From assembly GCF_032854445.1 (NCBI RefSeq), contig NC_088302.1, forward strand, positions 40,800,191 to 40,864,190: a stretch of DNA of 64,000 nt, written 5' to 3'. The notes below the pieces were generated by a model, which did not search any database, was not told the origin of the DNA, and saw nothing but the letters and a program-made list of their open reading frames with translations. The position numbers were made by a program, and so were the translations under genes. Positions 46,660 to 58,691 of this stretch are shown here, piece by piece (positions within the stretch are counted from its first letter, which is position 1; every line of letters begins with the position of its first letter). Source of the DNA: Liolophura sinensis. Lineage: Eukaryota > Mollusca > Polyplacophora > Chitonida > Chitonidae.

Positions 46660-49065
46660 TTACTGACTTAGGCCACTTGCTTCATACTCTGCGCTGGCAA
46701 ACGGATCGGCTGAAAACAAGAATAATATTAAAACATGTATAAAACAAAATACTATAGCTTGATAAAAAAAAAACTTAAAACCTTAAAATTCGCCTGAGCC
46801 ACACTGGAGTTTGTCAAGAGCAATGCTAAATTAAATGCAAATGGTTAATAATGACATTTTCTTAATAATACATGTAATAACATTGTGCTTTAATTTGCAG
46901 CGTCGTGACTACAAGGTCTTCAGCTAACAGCAGACTTTGTTAACAGTGAAATGTGTTCTCATACAAAGCAGGTGAACCATAAAACATGAAAACCAAAACC
47001 GTATACAAGAAAAATGAAAAGCAAAATAGAATATCGTAAAATTGCGTATACAAATTAGGCAACGATGACGTTGCTTGATCTTTCAACTTGTACATCCCTG
47101 GACATGCTGGGTTTGTACCAGATCCAGACTTACCAATAAAGAACACGGACGTGTCACCCATGAACTCTTCATATGACAATTTCCCATCATCTGTTAAAAA
47201 AGAGACAAGTGCCAGGTAATACTAATCATTACAATTATACATCTACTGTAAAGACGATAAATCCTTAAAATCGAGTGAATACAAATTCCTTCCCTCTATT
47301 TGATTGGTAATTTACGCTGTGCTCAAGAATATCTCATTTATACGTCGGCATCCTGCCGTTCAAAGCTTACTTAGAAATTAATACTTAACACTTCTAATAT
47401 TTTGTGATACATGCACAGCAAATATGCCACTGGAAACACCACGGGGTCTGATATTAAACACTGACACATTCGCACTGTGCTGACTGATGACAACGCATGT
47501 CCACTGATTAGAAGTAAAGCAGCTGAGACTCACTGTTAATGTCGGTGTCGTTAAACCCATGAACTAGGTCGGGTTCATCTACATTTTGGCCCAGAGTGCC
47601 AGCGAACTCTTCTATCTCGATGAAGTTGTCGTCATTCAGGTCATAGAAGTCAAAGTTAGCAGGCAAAGCTGTGATGTGCCCTGATTCCTCAAGGGCCTGT
47701 AAGTGGTGGACAAAAGACGATATTGCTTGATTAGTCAGAACAAGCTCAGTTCATTCTACCTTATTTCTGTTCTCCTATTCTTCAGTTCTTCCAAAATATC
47801 TCTTCTGTAAAGGCATGCTTGCCGTAAAAGGCGACTAACCTAGAGCTCCCCCGTTTTGAACTGAATAGGTGCCTCTCTTTATATTTAAATATAACTGTGT
47901 CCTCGATGGCAAACAGGACATTTTGTGTGTCCATTAAGTTTTTGGCAAGCTGACGTTAGGTATTGTTTTACTGGTTGAGGCATCCCTCGGTACTTTGGTT
48001 CCACAGCGTTGCTGGCGATACTGTAGTTGAATATTTACAGATATTTTAAGCATTTATTTAGGATATTTTATACAATATTGTTTTGAAACCATATTTACCA
48101 ACGCTTTTTATTTTTTAGTTCACCTTAAAGTTGTCTTCCTTTTTTTCCACTGATCTGGATGTTTTTATTTTCATGCTGAATGCCATAACTGGTTCTGACA
48201 AGATCTCACCATGATGTGGTCGAAATTCCTCCTGTGTGGATTTAAACCCTAACAATTCCTTCATTCATTGCTGCAATTCGGATGGAGCCATACATGTTTT
48301 GGCTGGTAGTTTAGGATTGTAACACTTTAGCTGGGGTGTTATCGTTTTGCTTCTTGTCACATTACAGTTTTTCATTGTTTTATTTTCGTAAACAGTATAA
48401 ACATTTTAGGTTTACGTGACCACAGTGTCATGTATTTGTCTATTTTATTAAATCTTCAAATGCAGCCACGCATGGCGTATGAGACTTAAACGTGGAAAAA
48501 ATGCATAATTTTGTCGAACGCCACTTCGGTAGTTTACATGACTGAAAAATGAAGACGATAGTGTGACGAAGTCACGTGCCCAGAAACTGCCACACCATAT
48601 ATTGGCAATCATCAGGGTGATAGCTTGATTTCGTTAATACAATAATTAAATATTCAACAAATTATCATTTTTCTTAACAAACTTGGAGGCTATTAGAAGA
48701 GTAGGAAGGGTTTGATTTTCGAACTAAATAAATATCTTAATTATTCCATGTCACATACAGTCCATAAATAATGGTTTACTTTTTGAACACACAAAGACGA
48801 TCTAGCATTTACTGTACAGCAAACAACAATAAAACGGATATACGTTGAATCGCATTCTTACCTGTCTCTTCTTCTTGCCGCATACTTTCTTACATGCGAA
48901 TTTGCAGACATATTTTCTCCCACGTCCCCTGTAAACCCATTTGCACCCTCTCTGGCAAACCTTTCTGCATATTTTCCTGACTAATCTACGTGCAAACCAG
49001 GCATTAGCCTCTTCCATCACCAACATGGTGACGAGAAAGACAACCAGTAGCGTCTTGGTCTTCAT
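46660..49065 (-). CDS. Secreted cationic CX3CX3C peptide fused to an acidic two-EF-hand tail (copy B)
   Basis: Coding exons are 49065-48862, 47696-47534, 47190-47134 and 46709-46660, with the same sizes (204, 163, 57, 50 nt) and phases as copy A, again 157 residues. The cationic exon differs from copy A at two residues of 68 (Leu25 to Ala, Lys38 to Gln). The EF-hand exon has a few changes (ALEESGH, AGTLGQNVDE). The last exon diverges most, with ASAEYEASGLSQ replacing ARIEEDVEVPSQ. EF loops DLNDDNFIEIEE and DINNDGKLSYEE are intact, as are all six cysteines and the KKKRQ site. Strong conservation of the cationic part beside a faster-changing tail suggests a functional peptide. It has its own TATA promoter. 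As for copy A, a defence role is inferred from the precursor layout. Confidence 0.8.
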
Positions 49066-50160
49066 CTGAAACACACCAAATACATCAGGGTGACAAATAG
49101 CGACAGGAACAAGGAGGACAAAACACACCTAATACATCAGGGTGACAAATAGCAACACGAACAAGACTATCAAACACACATCAAATACATCAGGTTGACG
49201 AATAGCGACACGATCAAGGCTACAAAACACACATTAAATACATAAAGGGTGACAAATAGTGACAGGAGCAAGGAGCTCAAAACACACCTAATGCATCAGG
49301 GTGACAAATAGCGACAGGAACAAGGAGGACAAAACACACCAAATACATCTGGGTGACAAATAGTGACAGGAGCAAGGAGCTCAAAACACACCTAATGCAT
49401 CAGGGTGACAAATAGCGACATGAACAAGGAGGACAAAACACACCAAATACATCTGGGTGACAAATAGCGACACGAACAAGGCTACCAAACACACACCAAA
49501 TACATCAGGGTGACAAAACGCACCTAATACATCATGACTGCAAGGCGTTGCCAAAGCACGCTAAATACATCAGTGTGGAAATTGATAAATTGAGAAATCT
49601 GGGTAATAAATACGCCAATCACCTCAGAATAGGAACGGATAAATACAGCAAGATGGGCAATAAATATATATAATATACACATCATGGCAGAAATTGCTAA
49701 ATGGAGCAAGGTGGGCAATAAAAATATACCAAACACATCATAGCAGAAATTGCTAAATGGAGCAAGGTGGACAATAAATATAACAACCACATCATGGTAG
49801 AAATTGATAAATTGGTCAAGGTGGGCAATGAACACCAAACATATCAGAGTAGGAATTGCTAACTTGAGAAAGATTGGTAATAAATACACCAAACATGTCA
49901 GAGTGGAAATTGCTAAAGGGAGTGAAGTGGGCAATAAATTTCTTTATTTGTTTGATTGGTGTTTTACGCCGTACCCAAGAATATTTCATTTATACGGCGA
50001 CAGCCAGCGTTATAGTGGGAGGAAACCGGGCAGAGCCCGGCAGAAACCCACGACCATCCGCAGGTTGCTGGCAGACCTTCCTACGTACGGCCGGGAAGAG
50101 CAATAAATACACCAAACACAATAGGAATTGCTAAATGGAGCAAGTCTGAATTTCTATAGA
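49066..50160 (-). repeat. Intron 1 minisatellites of copy B
   Basis: About nine ~50-bp units with ATCAGGGTGACAAATAGC and GGAGGACAAAACACACC (49066-49545) are followed by diverged 54-bp-type units (GAAATTGCTAAATGGAGCAA) to about 50160, interrupted by a SINE. The 54-bp array is shorter and less uniform than in copy A. Confidence 0.8.
49940..50099 (-). mobile_element. SINE-A inserted in copy B intron 1, 9-bp target duplication
   Basis: A minus-oriented 3' part of SINE-A (TTTGATTGGTGTTTTACGCC through CGTACGGCCGGGA) flanked by GCAATAAAT at 49931-49939 and 50100-50108. It is absent from unit A, so it inserted after the duplication. Confidence 0.85.
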
Positions 50161-50237
50161 GCTTATAGAATATCCACATCAGCATAAAATATGTGTACTA
50201 CTGTAGCAAGGATTTACCCCTAACACACAAAACTTAC

Positions 50238-50353
50238 CTCTATGGGTTAGCTGGTCTTCACAAAGGCTGGGAACCTGAATGGTGTCTGCTGTGAAAGTGA
50301 CAAAAACTCAAGAGTCCTGGCATCTTTTTATACCCTTTCTTTATTTCCTGGAC
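50238..50353 (-). promoter_or_regulatory. TATA promoter and 5'UTR exon, peptide gene copy B
   Basis: Minus strand: TCCAGGAAATAAA, then GGGTATAAAAAGATGCC (TATA at 50332-50329), then a noncoding exon ending at 50238 with donor GTAAGTTTTG. It closely matches copy A over the whole block. Confidence 0.75.
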
Positions 50354-50860
50354 GGATGTATTTTTGGGGGTAACCCAAAATTACCATTGTGGTCCATTCA
50401 TGCGTTGTGACCTAAAAAAGGTAAAACAAAACCTAATTGTGTAGTATATCTTCTTGCTGTTTACCAGAAATGATTCAACAAATCACATGACGACCATTCA
50501 TAGTTGGGTAAGCCACGGTTATTACTTTAACCAGATCTTCGTCAGCATTTCAAATAAGTAAAGATCATTTCAGAAATAGTGTAAAGATTTAAATAACTAT
50601 CTCTTCCAAAGCTTTCGAACAGATCTGAAATAAAATAAATAGTTTCTATTTCATAATATAAGGAACAAGAAATAAAAACAAATTGCCATTTGAATGTCAT
50701 TTCTGTCATTTGAATTCTTTGATGAAGATAAAACCAACTGTATCATCGTTTTTCATTCGATATGACCCACAAATGGTAAAATAAAAATTAAATTACCAGC
50801 TGATTACTTCAAATGATTCGATAAGTCAGGTGACGGCCAGCCATGTCTTACGGTGGCCTG

Positions 50861-51831
50861 CTAGTGCCATTCGAAACTTTTAACATTTTCTAATGATTTA
50901 CCGTGCTTTAACGTTTAACTAATGAATGTTTATTATTATGAACAATTAAAGAACTTAAGGTATATGGAAAAGGGAATTAACGCAACACCAAACTATTTTA
51001 GACAAAATTGATCAATTTGACTATAAACTTCAGTGAAAAGTGGATAGGTTTTTTTCCGCGGTGGAAACATTTTCTCCGCGGTGAACACTATAGTTGAACA
51101 GTCGTGGGTTTCCCCGGGGTTCTGCCCGGTTTCCTCCCATAATAATGCTGACCACCGTCCCATAAGTGAAATATTCTTGAGTAGGGCGTAAAATACCTAT
51201 CAAACAGAATAAATATAGTTGAACATTTGAATTGTCAGATTAGCGTCCTCGATGTCCCAGATGGCTAAAGGGTGTTGAGTGTCGCTGTTTCCGTACATAG
51301 ACACCAACATTAAGTTTTAGCAATGGTTTACAATCCATGAATAGGAATCCAGATTACATAGATCTGGACTTCAACTTGTTACATAATGTTACATAATGTG
51401 TTCGAAGTATCAATGTTTTGATGTTACGGTGTCTCTAAGGAAAGGCAATTTTGGTGGCGAATATGACTGATTTTACATACAGATGAATACAGGCAACCAG
51501 CTAAAAAAAAATAGTCTAAAATATTCTTTCTCTCTGCAATGCTGTGACAAGGCAAGAACTGAAAATAGCCCATCTATAGGTTACACACAGGTAGGATCTG
51601 TTCTTTGGACGATATATGTCAATTTTAATCTTCTTGTTAACTATGTGACAGCGATTATAATGGAATAGTTTGTTGCTCTGTTTATCTAATGTACTGTTAC
51701 TTTGCAGTTAGTCCTTTCTTCCTTAAACGTGTAAACGATGAAGTAAACACTGAACGGCATGAACTCCGGTGAATCTATATATTTCAAAATCAGGAATGGC
51801 TGACTGGATCGCTGCGACCCTTGACAATGAT
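50861..51831. other. Intergenic; one SINE-A fragment
   Basis: A plus-strand SINE-A 3' part lies at about 51101-51210 (GTCGTGGGTTTCCCCGGGGT to GTAGGGCGTAAAATACCTAT). No gene was recognised. Confidence 0.5.
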
Positions 51832-52076
51832 TTTTTTTTATTTGATTGGCGTTTTACACGGTACTCAAGAATATTTTACTTGTACGACGGCGGCCAGTAT
51901 TATGGTGAGAGAAAACCGGGCAGTGCCCGGTGGTTACTGATAGATATTCCCACGTATGGCCGGAGAGGTAGCCAGCATGAGCCGAACTTTAACTCACAGC
52001 GACCGCAATCGTGAAAGGCTCGTGGGCCATTGCGCCGCGCTGGCACGCTAACTCCCTCGGCCACGGAAGCCCTCCT
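51832..52076 (-). mobile_element. Full-length SINE-A, minus
   Basis: Runs from a poly-T end and TTTGATTGGCGTTTTACACG to the tRNA-like head (CTCCCTCGGCCACGGAAGCC). The central block is shortened. Confidence 0.8.
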
Positions 52077-52255
52077 TGATAAATGAGGTCACGTGTTCAA
52101 GTCCAACGCTCCGTGTTTCTGTTGCAGCTGTAAGTCAGGAGGTTTGTCAGGTCGGCGGTTCACTCTGGTCATTCCTGTTTTTTTTTTCGCCCGTAATCCT
52201 GACCTACTCCATATAAGTGAAAATATTTTAAATTCTCGTATGCCGAGATATACAT

Positions 52256-52878
52256 CAGTGGCGTCGGAACCCGGGGGTGGCGCCCAGGGCACCCTCACTT
52301 TTGAAGTGGTATGGACCCAGATACGTTTCCTTTTACGCTGTGAAAGGCTCTCAGCTAAGGTCCCAGTGTTACATGCTCTTTGAACCACGACTTCTTAACT
52401 CGACGCACTGATCTATTAATTTTTTGTCAGTTTTCGGCGCTTTAGCGCCATGTACTCTTTAAACGCCATGCATGTCTCTGTTCCTCAATTTTTGAATGTC
52501 TTCTCAAGAATGCGTCTGTGGCAATTCGGAGGCGTCACGACCTAAGCGGCTCCAAGACCCTCGCCTAATGTGGCGGGGTAACCTTTTAAAACTTGAATAT
52601 TTTTTGAATATTACTTTTACGGCTGTGTACCCTGCAGATCCCTTCATTCAATGCCCCAAATCGCAGAGATCTCATCTACGGTGGGGTAACCTTTTAAAAC
52701 ATGTATTTTAAGAATGTAACTTTTACGACTAGACACCGTCTTTCGGTTCCCTAAAAGGGCGGAGATGTTATCTACGGCAATCTAGATTCGCGGAGCTTCC
52801 GGAGCCTCCTGGATTCTCGCATAATGTGTTATGATACACTTGGCCCCCTCACTTAATAATTTCCTTCCGACGCCACTG
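52256..52878. mobile_element. hAT-like inverted-repeat element
   Basis: The ends are perfect 14-bp inverted repeats, CAGTGGCGTCGGAA at 52256-52269 and its complement ending at 52878. CAGTGGCG-type termini are typical of hAT transposons. No transposase frame or clear 8-bp target duplication was found, so it is a non-autonomous, aged copy of 623 bp. Confidence 0.65.
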
Positions 52879-53608
52879 TGCACGTAAGGGTGGAGTGGAC
52901 AGTGTGTATTCATTATTTACAGTGTATAACTTATTTACAGTGTATAACTGCAATTCCTTGGAGATTAAAGGTTTGCCATCTTTTACAGTGCTTCATTCTA
53001 ACATCTCATCCAGTCAGGTGAGAAAACTATGTGTAAGATACATATTCTATTTCATTTATGCCTCTACTCGAGTAATTTAGTGGAAGCCTAATCGGGTCGT
53101 ATAAATATAAGATGTATATTATATAATTAAGGGAGGATATAGTTTTGCCACGGTTGAGTGCGCATGGCATTCAAGTCATCGCAGCACAGGTGACAACGTA
53201 CATCATTTCAGGTAAACAGATTTTGCGGAAATACTCAAAAGATAAGTTTCTATCCCCCGCGGAACCTTTGTGACAATACATTCTAAATAGCAAAGTTTAA
53301 CATAATATGCTTTCTTAGTTACGTTGGAATAAATTATGTAAGCATAATTATGTCAGCATAATTTAATGTTAATTACAACACTTCTTCTGGAAAGACAGAA
53401 CGTATAGAATCACCAGAGCGTATCGCAGCACTGAATTAATCACAGACAGTCACTGCCTGAAAGCGTGTACTGCATTATGGTAGACCTAAATTTGATTACA
53501 TAGGAATAAAGACAGAGTAAAACTGGAAATGTCCAAAGAATGAAATGTTATTTACAAAGCTTGTAGCATACTTCCCGTATTGTCGAATGCATGTGTCTTG
53601 CTAGTATA
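52879..53608. other. No gene recognised
   Basis: A short direct repeat (TTTACAGTGTATAAC) lies near 52915. Otherwise unremarkable AT-rich DNA. Confidence 0.4.
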
Positions 53609-53765
53609 TTTATTTTATTTGATTGGTGTTTTATACGCCGTACCCCAGACTATTTCACTTATATGACGGCGACCAGTATTATGGGAGGAAACGGGGCAGT
53701 GCCTTATGGAAACCCACGATCATCTGCAGGTTGCTGCCCGACCTTCCCACGTGCGACAGGAGGTA
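53609..53765 (-). mobile_element. SINE-A, 3' part, minus
   Basis: TTATTTGATTGGTGTTTTAT, then a GACGGCGACCAGTATTATGG block and GGAAACCCACGATCATCTGC, ending at the CCCACGTGCGACAGGAGG region. Confidence 0.8.
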
Positions 53766-53799
53766 CAGTTAGTACATGTGGTAATGGCCTATGCTATCT

Positions 53800-53990
53800 G
53801 CATGAAGGCATTTTGCTTATTGCTCTTTCTCTCACCTCACCCTCGATGCTGGAAGAATGGCTATGCATGGTTAGTTGGAATCAAATTTAAACCGATGCAA
53901 AATATTACGTGGCATTCCAAGACTAAATGTGACCAGTTACCAATTATCACATTGCCGTCGCACTATGATATGAACTTAGCTTGACATATA
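53800..53990 (+). repeat. Dispersed duplicate, copy 2 (matches 44980-45235)
   Basis: Shares GATGCAAAATATTACGTGGC and the flanks with the segment at 44980-45235. Confidence 0.7.
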
Positions 53991-56000
53991 TTTGTTTCTA
54001 TACTACAACTGATGCTATGATGTCTACTCACGGAAGTTTTATTTGCAAGAGCTCCTATCATAGTCCATTACATGACATCACACGGCAACAGACGTCCTCG
54101 ACGGCAATTTGTTCCAAGAATTACCAGATGCAAAATGATTTATTTACATATGAATGTCAAATTGGTAGAATAAAGAATTTGAAATGTTGAAAATGGAGTT
54201 AATGGTGAAATTAAGAGATCTCAAATATATTTGTCCGACTGGTATAAGATACAAGAGTCTTGGTGGTGAAAAGAGAAAAGACAGATCAATATACATTGGT
54301 CGACGTGATTTCTTACAAACTTCCTGTTAGATCTTTTCAGCTTTATGCCTTAATGTCCCGAGAGTACTGGGTGCCAGCCTGGGGGGATTCAGCCTGATTT
54401 GGGGATTAAATTAACGCCTCGTGCGTCGTATTCATGTATATGTAAGTATATGTTATGACCTCCTACATCTGTACAGGTTAAAATCGGAATAATATTGTGC
54501 TCAAAGAAAACAAACATAGGCCTACATTCTTGAAATCTCGTATCTTGTTTAATATACGTGTGGACAAACTTGTATTATTGAGATACTGAACTGAACTGAT
54601 GCCACAGAGAGAAGATGTGCCGTTATACGTTGTTTTCAGTCAATGCCCTTTCAGTTCACAGATAAAGGATGTTTCATATATGTGCTCTATAGTTCGTGGT
54701 TCTGTGTCTCTTTGTAGTGATAAAACATCTTAGAATAATGAGGAAATTCTGATATCCATCAAGTCACCGTAACCAACCTATTTCCTTGTCCATTTGATAT
54801 ACCAGAACTCATCTGTGACATACATTTGTTTACGAGTAGTCCTATAAAAGTTCCCACTTATCAGAAATAAAGCAGTTGTTACAAGATTAACTAGGTGAAG
54901 GCTTCAACGCAGAAGCCTATTACTTGGAAATGTTTGTTGCAAGATATTATCTTTAGCTCAACACTAAGAATCTAATTTTCAATATTCTTGCGGGTTTTGA
55001 TACGATTCCAATATCAAATATACACGTACAGCATAGAGTAAAAGTAGAGCAGAGTAAACCCCGGCGATCATGCACCGGCTCTGAAATTATTTTCCTGTCG
55101 TAGTAAACCCGATTCAGGAGGCTTTTTCACATCCTTGCAATTTTTTGACACGATCTACTACGGCATGAAAATTGTTAGTACTCGATATCCGTAATCATTC
55201 TTGAGTCTTCTTAGTTCAAACTTGTAAGAGTGTTTTAAAGTGTTTTAAATTTTATCACTACATCGCGCGAGTTTTGAAGTCTGCACTGCGTTGTACGGCT
55301 GTCGCACTAATCTTGAGTTTTTATTGGTGATCGTGCGCACTCGGCCGTTCAGTAAGATCTGCTACTGAGTATTGTTGCAGAACATGTACAGATCTCAAGA
55401 CATGAGAGGGGCTTGTAGAGCGGTCTAAAAGTGAGACAGTATGAAGGGCTGGGAAGTCCCCGTCACACCAAGCACGCAGAGAGACGCCACTACCTATATA
55501 CGATCTATTCATCATGATTAATCGCTGCCGATTTAACCTGACTGAAACCCAAAAATTGTTTACACTCTCACTCTTCCAACTCTTACCTAGGTCTCATATT
55601 TATCCGCGGTACGCACGTGATTTCACGCACGAAACCAAAGGCACTCGTGAAGATTGTTTGTTATGTACGGAGCTCGTACATACGACGGCCTGATCTATTA
55701 AGTGTACAGTAGTCATAATTCATGTATACAATAACCACAGCTGACTTTTGATCGCAGCTGGCTTTCGTGCGTGAATGCACACAAACCACGTACCTATACG
55801 ACCTCCTTGAGATCGCTGACGATATCTTCAGATTCATCAACAAAAGCCAAGATCTCCAACAACTTATCGCACGATCAATCCTGGATTTTTGACGATTACA
55901 AGCGACTTTGGGATTGCAATTTGCCTTAATTAGTCTAAAGTGTATATGTCTTACCGGTCTGAAAGCGACTCCAACCTCCCGATATCAACACGCTTTAGGT
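53991..56000. other. Intergenic, no confident gene
   Basis: No exon could be assigned. A minus-strand frame at about 55880-55790 reads LLEILAFVDESEDIVSDLKE, which looks protein-like but has no recognisable family or convincing splice context. Confidence 0.35.
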
Positions 56001-56029
56001 CAACATATATAGTCATTTTAAAAGTTAAT

Positions 56030-56432
56030 ATATTAATATATCTGATTTACGTCAATTTTGTTAATATGTGTAGTTGATTTCAGGTCAATTTTAATAATAT
56101 GAGTAGCCGGCCTTAAGCGAATTTTATTAATATTTGTAGTCGAGTTTTAGGTGAATTTTATTAATGTGAGTAGTCGGCCTAAAACGAAATTTATTAATAT
56201 TTGTAGTCGGTGTTTAGGTGAATTTTATTAATATGAGTAGTCGGCCTTAAGCGAATTTTATTAATATTTGTAGTCGGTGTTTAGGTGAATTTTATTAATA
56301 TGTGTTGTCGGCCTTAAGCGAATTTTATTAATATGTGTAGTCGGCCTTAAGAGAATTTTATTAATATGTGTAGTCGGCCTTAAGAGAATTTTATTAATAT
56401 GTGTAGTCGGTTTAGGTTTAGGAAAATTTTAT
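56030..56432 (+). repeat. 33-bp minisatellite
   Basis: About twelve units of GTCGGCCTTAAGCGAATTTT plus ATTAATATGTGTA. Two alternating variants (CGGCCTTAAGCG and CGGTGTTTAGGTG) suggest a higher-order ~66-bp pattern in the middle of the array. Confidence 0.9.
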
Positions 56433-56809
56433 TATGTCTAACATGGCGTGGCGTTTGTCTGCGTCATATAGGCGACACTGGACAATGCTCACGAATATTT
56501 CATACACTTCATGTAGTGCAAAATTCCCACTGTTAACGAACTGTCTTCAAAATAACAGGACTGACACATGAATACGCATTTATCTGCACAATATCAAGCG
56601 TGAGTTCGCCTTATAATTTCGTGTCATGTTTTTAAGAAGTTTTTCATTCAAATAATTCTTAAGGTACATAAACACTGACAAATATCTAAAAGGCCACGCA
56701 GTTAGGCCTACTTACACATCCATTTAAACGTACACCCTTCGCTTTATTTTGTCCCTGCCGCAGATGATCAGCCCATGATCAATGAGGTCGTAAGTCCCTT
56801 ATTTATTTA

Positions 56810-57058
56810 AAAGTAAGTCATTTATTTATTTGTTTAATTGTTTTGCTCCCTACTCAAGAATATTTCACTTTTAACACCGATGCCAGCATTATGGGTGAAT
56901 TTGGGCCGAGCCTGAAGGAAACCCACGGCAATTCCAGGGCTGCTAGCAGACTTTCCCACGTGTGACCAGAGAGGAAGCCAGCATGAGCTGGATTTAAACT
57001 TACGACCGCATTGGCCAGCAGCTCCTGATTTATTGTGCTGCGCTAACATGTTATACAC
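56810..57058 (-). mobile_element. Full-length SINE-A, degenerate
   Basis: Minus copy from TTTATTTATTTGTTTAATTG and CTCAAGAATATTTCACTTTT to the tRNA-like end near GTGCTGCGCTAACATG. Confidence 0.75.
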
Positions 57059-57337
57059 CCTGCTTCGTTAATTTAACTGTGGCTTTGTCAGGTTTGTCAG
57101 ATAACTGCATGTTGTTTAAAGGGTAATAGATTACTCAACGCACTCTGGCTTTCTCCGCTGATATAAAAGCAGAAAACCCGTGAAAACAATGTTAAACAAG
57201 CTATCAAATAAGCAATTTTAACAGTAGTGAATAAAGTTTATTTCAATTTCTTGAGGGAAATCCAGGATTACGGGCAAAGGAAATAGTATAGTCATGCATT
57301 GCACAGAGAACTCACCACGCAACTAACAGGCCGACCG

Positions 57338-57542
57338 ATTGGTCTTTTACGCCGTACTCAAGAATATCTCACTTATACGACGGTAGCCAGCATTATGGTG
57401 GAGAAAACCCGGCGGAAACCTACGACCATCTCTAGGTTGCTGCCAGAATGAGCTGGACTTGAACTCGCGGCGACTGCTTTGGTGAGAGGCTCCTGGGTCA
57501 TCCTCGGTCGTGCTAACCCCCTCAGTCACGGAGGGCCCTCGA
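57338..57542 (-). mobile_element. SINE-A, internally deleted
   Basis: Minus copy with GGTCTTTTACGCCGTACTCA, GACGGTAGCCAGCATTATGG, a deletion after CATCTCTAGGTTGCTG and the head CCCTCAGTCACGGAGGGCCC. Confidence 0.8.
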
Positions 57543-58620
57543 ATACATGAGGGTAATATAGTCCAAACAATCGTATTCACGATATTAAACATTTAGGAAC
57601 AAAATGATACAAAACGAAATTTATGTGATCCTGTTTTTTTTTTTTTTTTTACATAGTCACAGAATGAAACATATGGGCTCGATAGTACTCTAGTTATCTT
57701 CCAACCATCAACACATGCCGCCTAAAATAAAATACTGTGGACAATCTGCTAATAAATACATACAGTACATACAAATATGTAAGTTAGTTTGGGAAAATAA
57801 ATATAATTTTCTGTTATGTCACATGCGTTGGATGATGTTGTCAACTTTCAAACAAAACGCTCTCAAATTGAAGTTAGACGCCGATCATCAGTTTTTATTT
57901 GCTTCTACGTGAACACTTCACTTATGTTGGCTTTGACAGTTTTATGTTAGAAATCTGAGGTGAAACTTTCAAATTGCTTTCTCCACCAAAGTTCTAGAAA
58001 AGACATCTACGAAAGCAGAACTGATAGCTAAGTAATGCTGGCTTTGAAGTCTTGAACTTTACATACAATTTATAGACCAGCAGAATGTATGGCTGGGTTG
58101 ATTTATGGGTTATGCCAATTGCTACTGTGGCTATCAAACCGGTTTCCCTTATGGGCAGTTGGACTCAACCTCACGGGTCCGTCAAGGGTAAATCGAACGC
58201 CGGAAGAGAGACATTGAGCGATGGACGAGCCTGGTGTAACATTACAACATGTACATGAGTATGAGCTTTCAGAACGGTTCCCCATTTTAAAGATCATGAT
58301 TTTAGTATAATATTTAAAGGTGTAACAAGATGTACTGTATCTGATCCAAAATTTCTCCCGAGTGTAATACTCATTTTGCGATATATTCTGTTCAGAAAAT
58401 TATAACGGCTATTTCCTTTCTTGTGGACATTCATACGTACAGCATCAGTATATTTGCTACTAACAACAGGAAGTTTTCATCCTCAGTGAGATCCAAATGT
58501 ATATAAATACATACATATCAATTTATGTCCAGAAAACTAACTACATACTGTGCAATATTCACATATGGTTTATGTCACTTAAGTACAGCTTTTGACTAGA
58601 AATACTAGGACAAATCCTAG

Positions 58621-58626
<6 letters not shown>
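57543..58626. other. Intergenic, no recognised gene
   Basis: A tRNA-like minus-strand block occurs near 58130-58200. Otherwise nothing was identified before the (TA)n run. Confidence 0.4.

Positions 58627-58681
<55 letters not shown>
58627..58681. repeat. (TA)n microsatellite at a SINE edge
   Basis: About 55 bp of TA repeats directly precede a truncated plus-strand SINE-A. Confidence 0.95.
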
Positions 58682-58684
<3 letters not shown>

Positions 58685-58691
58685 TGTATAT

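Larger units (their letters stand above)
45560..50860. repeat. Tandem segmental duplication, unit B
   Basis: Collinear with unit A (33950-42300) from the GGGAATTAACTCTGTATTCA block through the peptide gene, its introns and its promoter. It is more compact and has its own SINE insertion (49940-50099). Confidence 0.85.

Noticed and set aside
55790-55880. Minus-strand acidic frame LLEILAFVDESEDIVSDLKE
   Set aside because: Protein-like composition only; no family, acceptor or partner exon that I can defend.
57347-57592. Short frames ending SEIFLSTA and similar across the window
   Set aside because: They are repeated translations of SINE-A in different copies.
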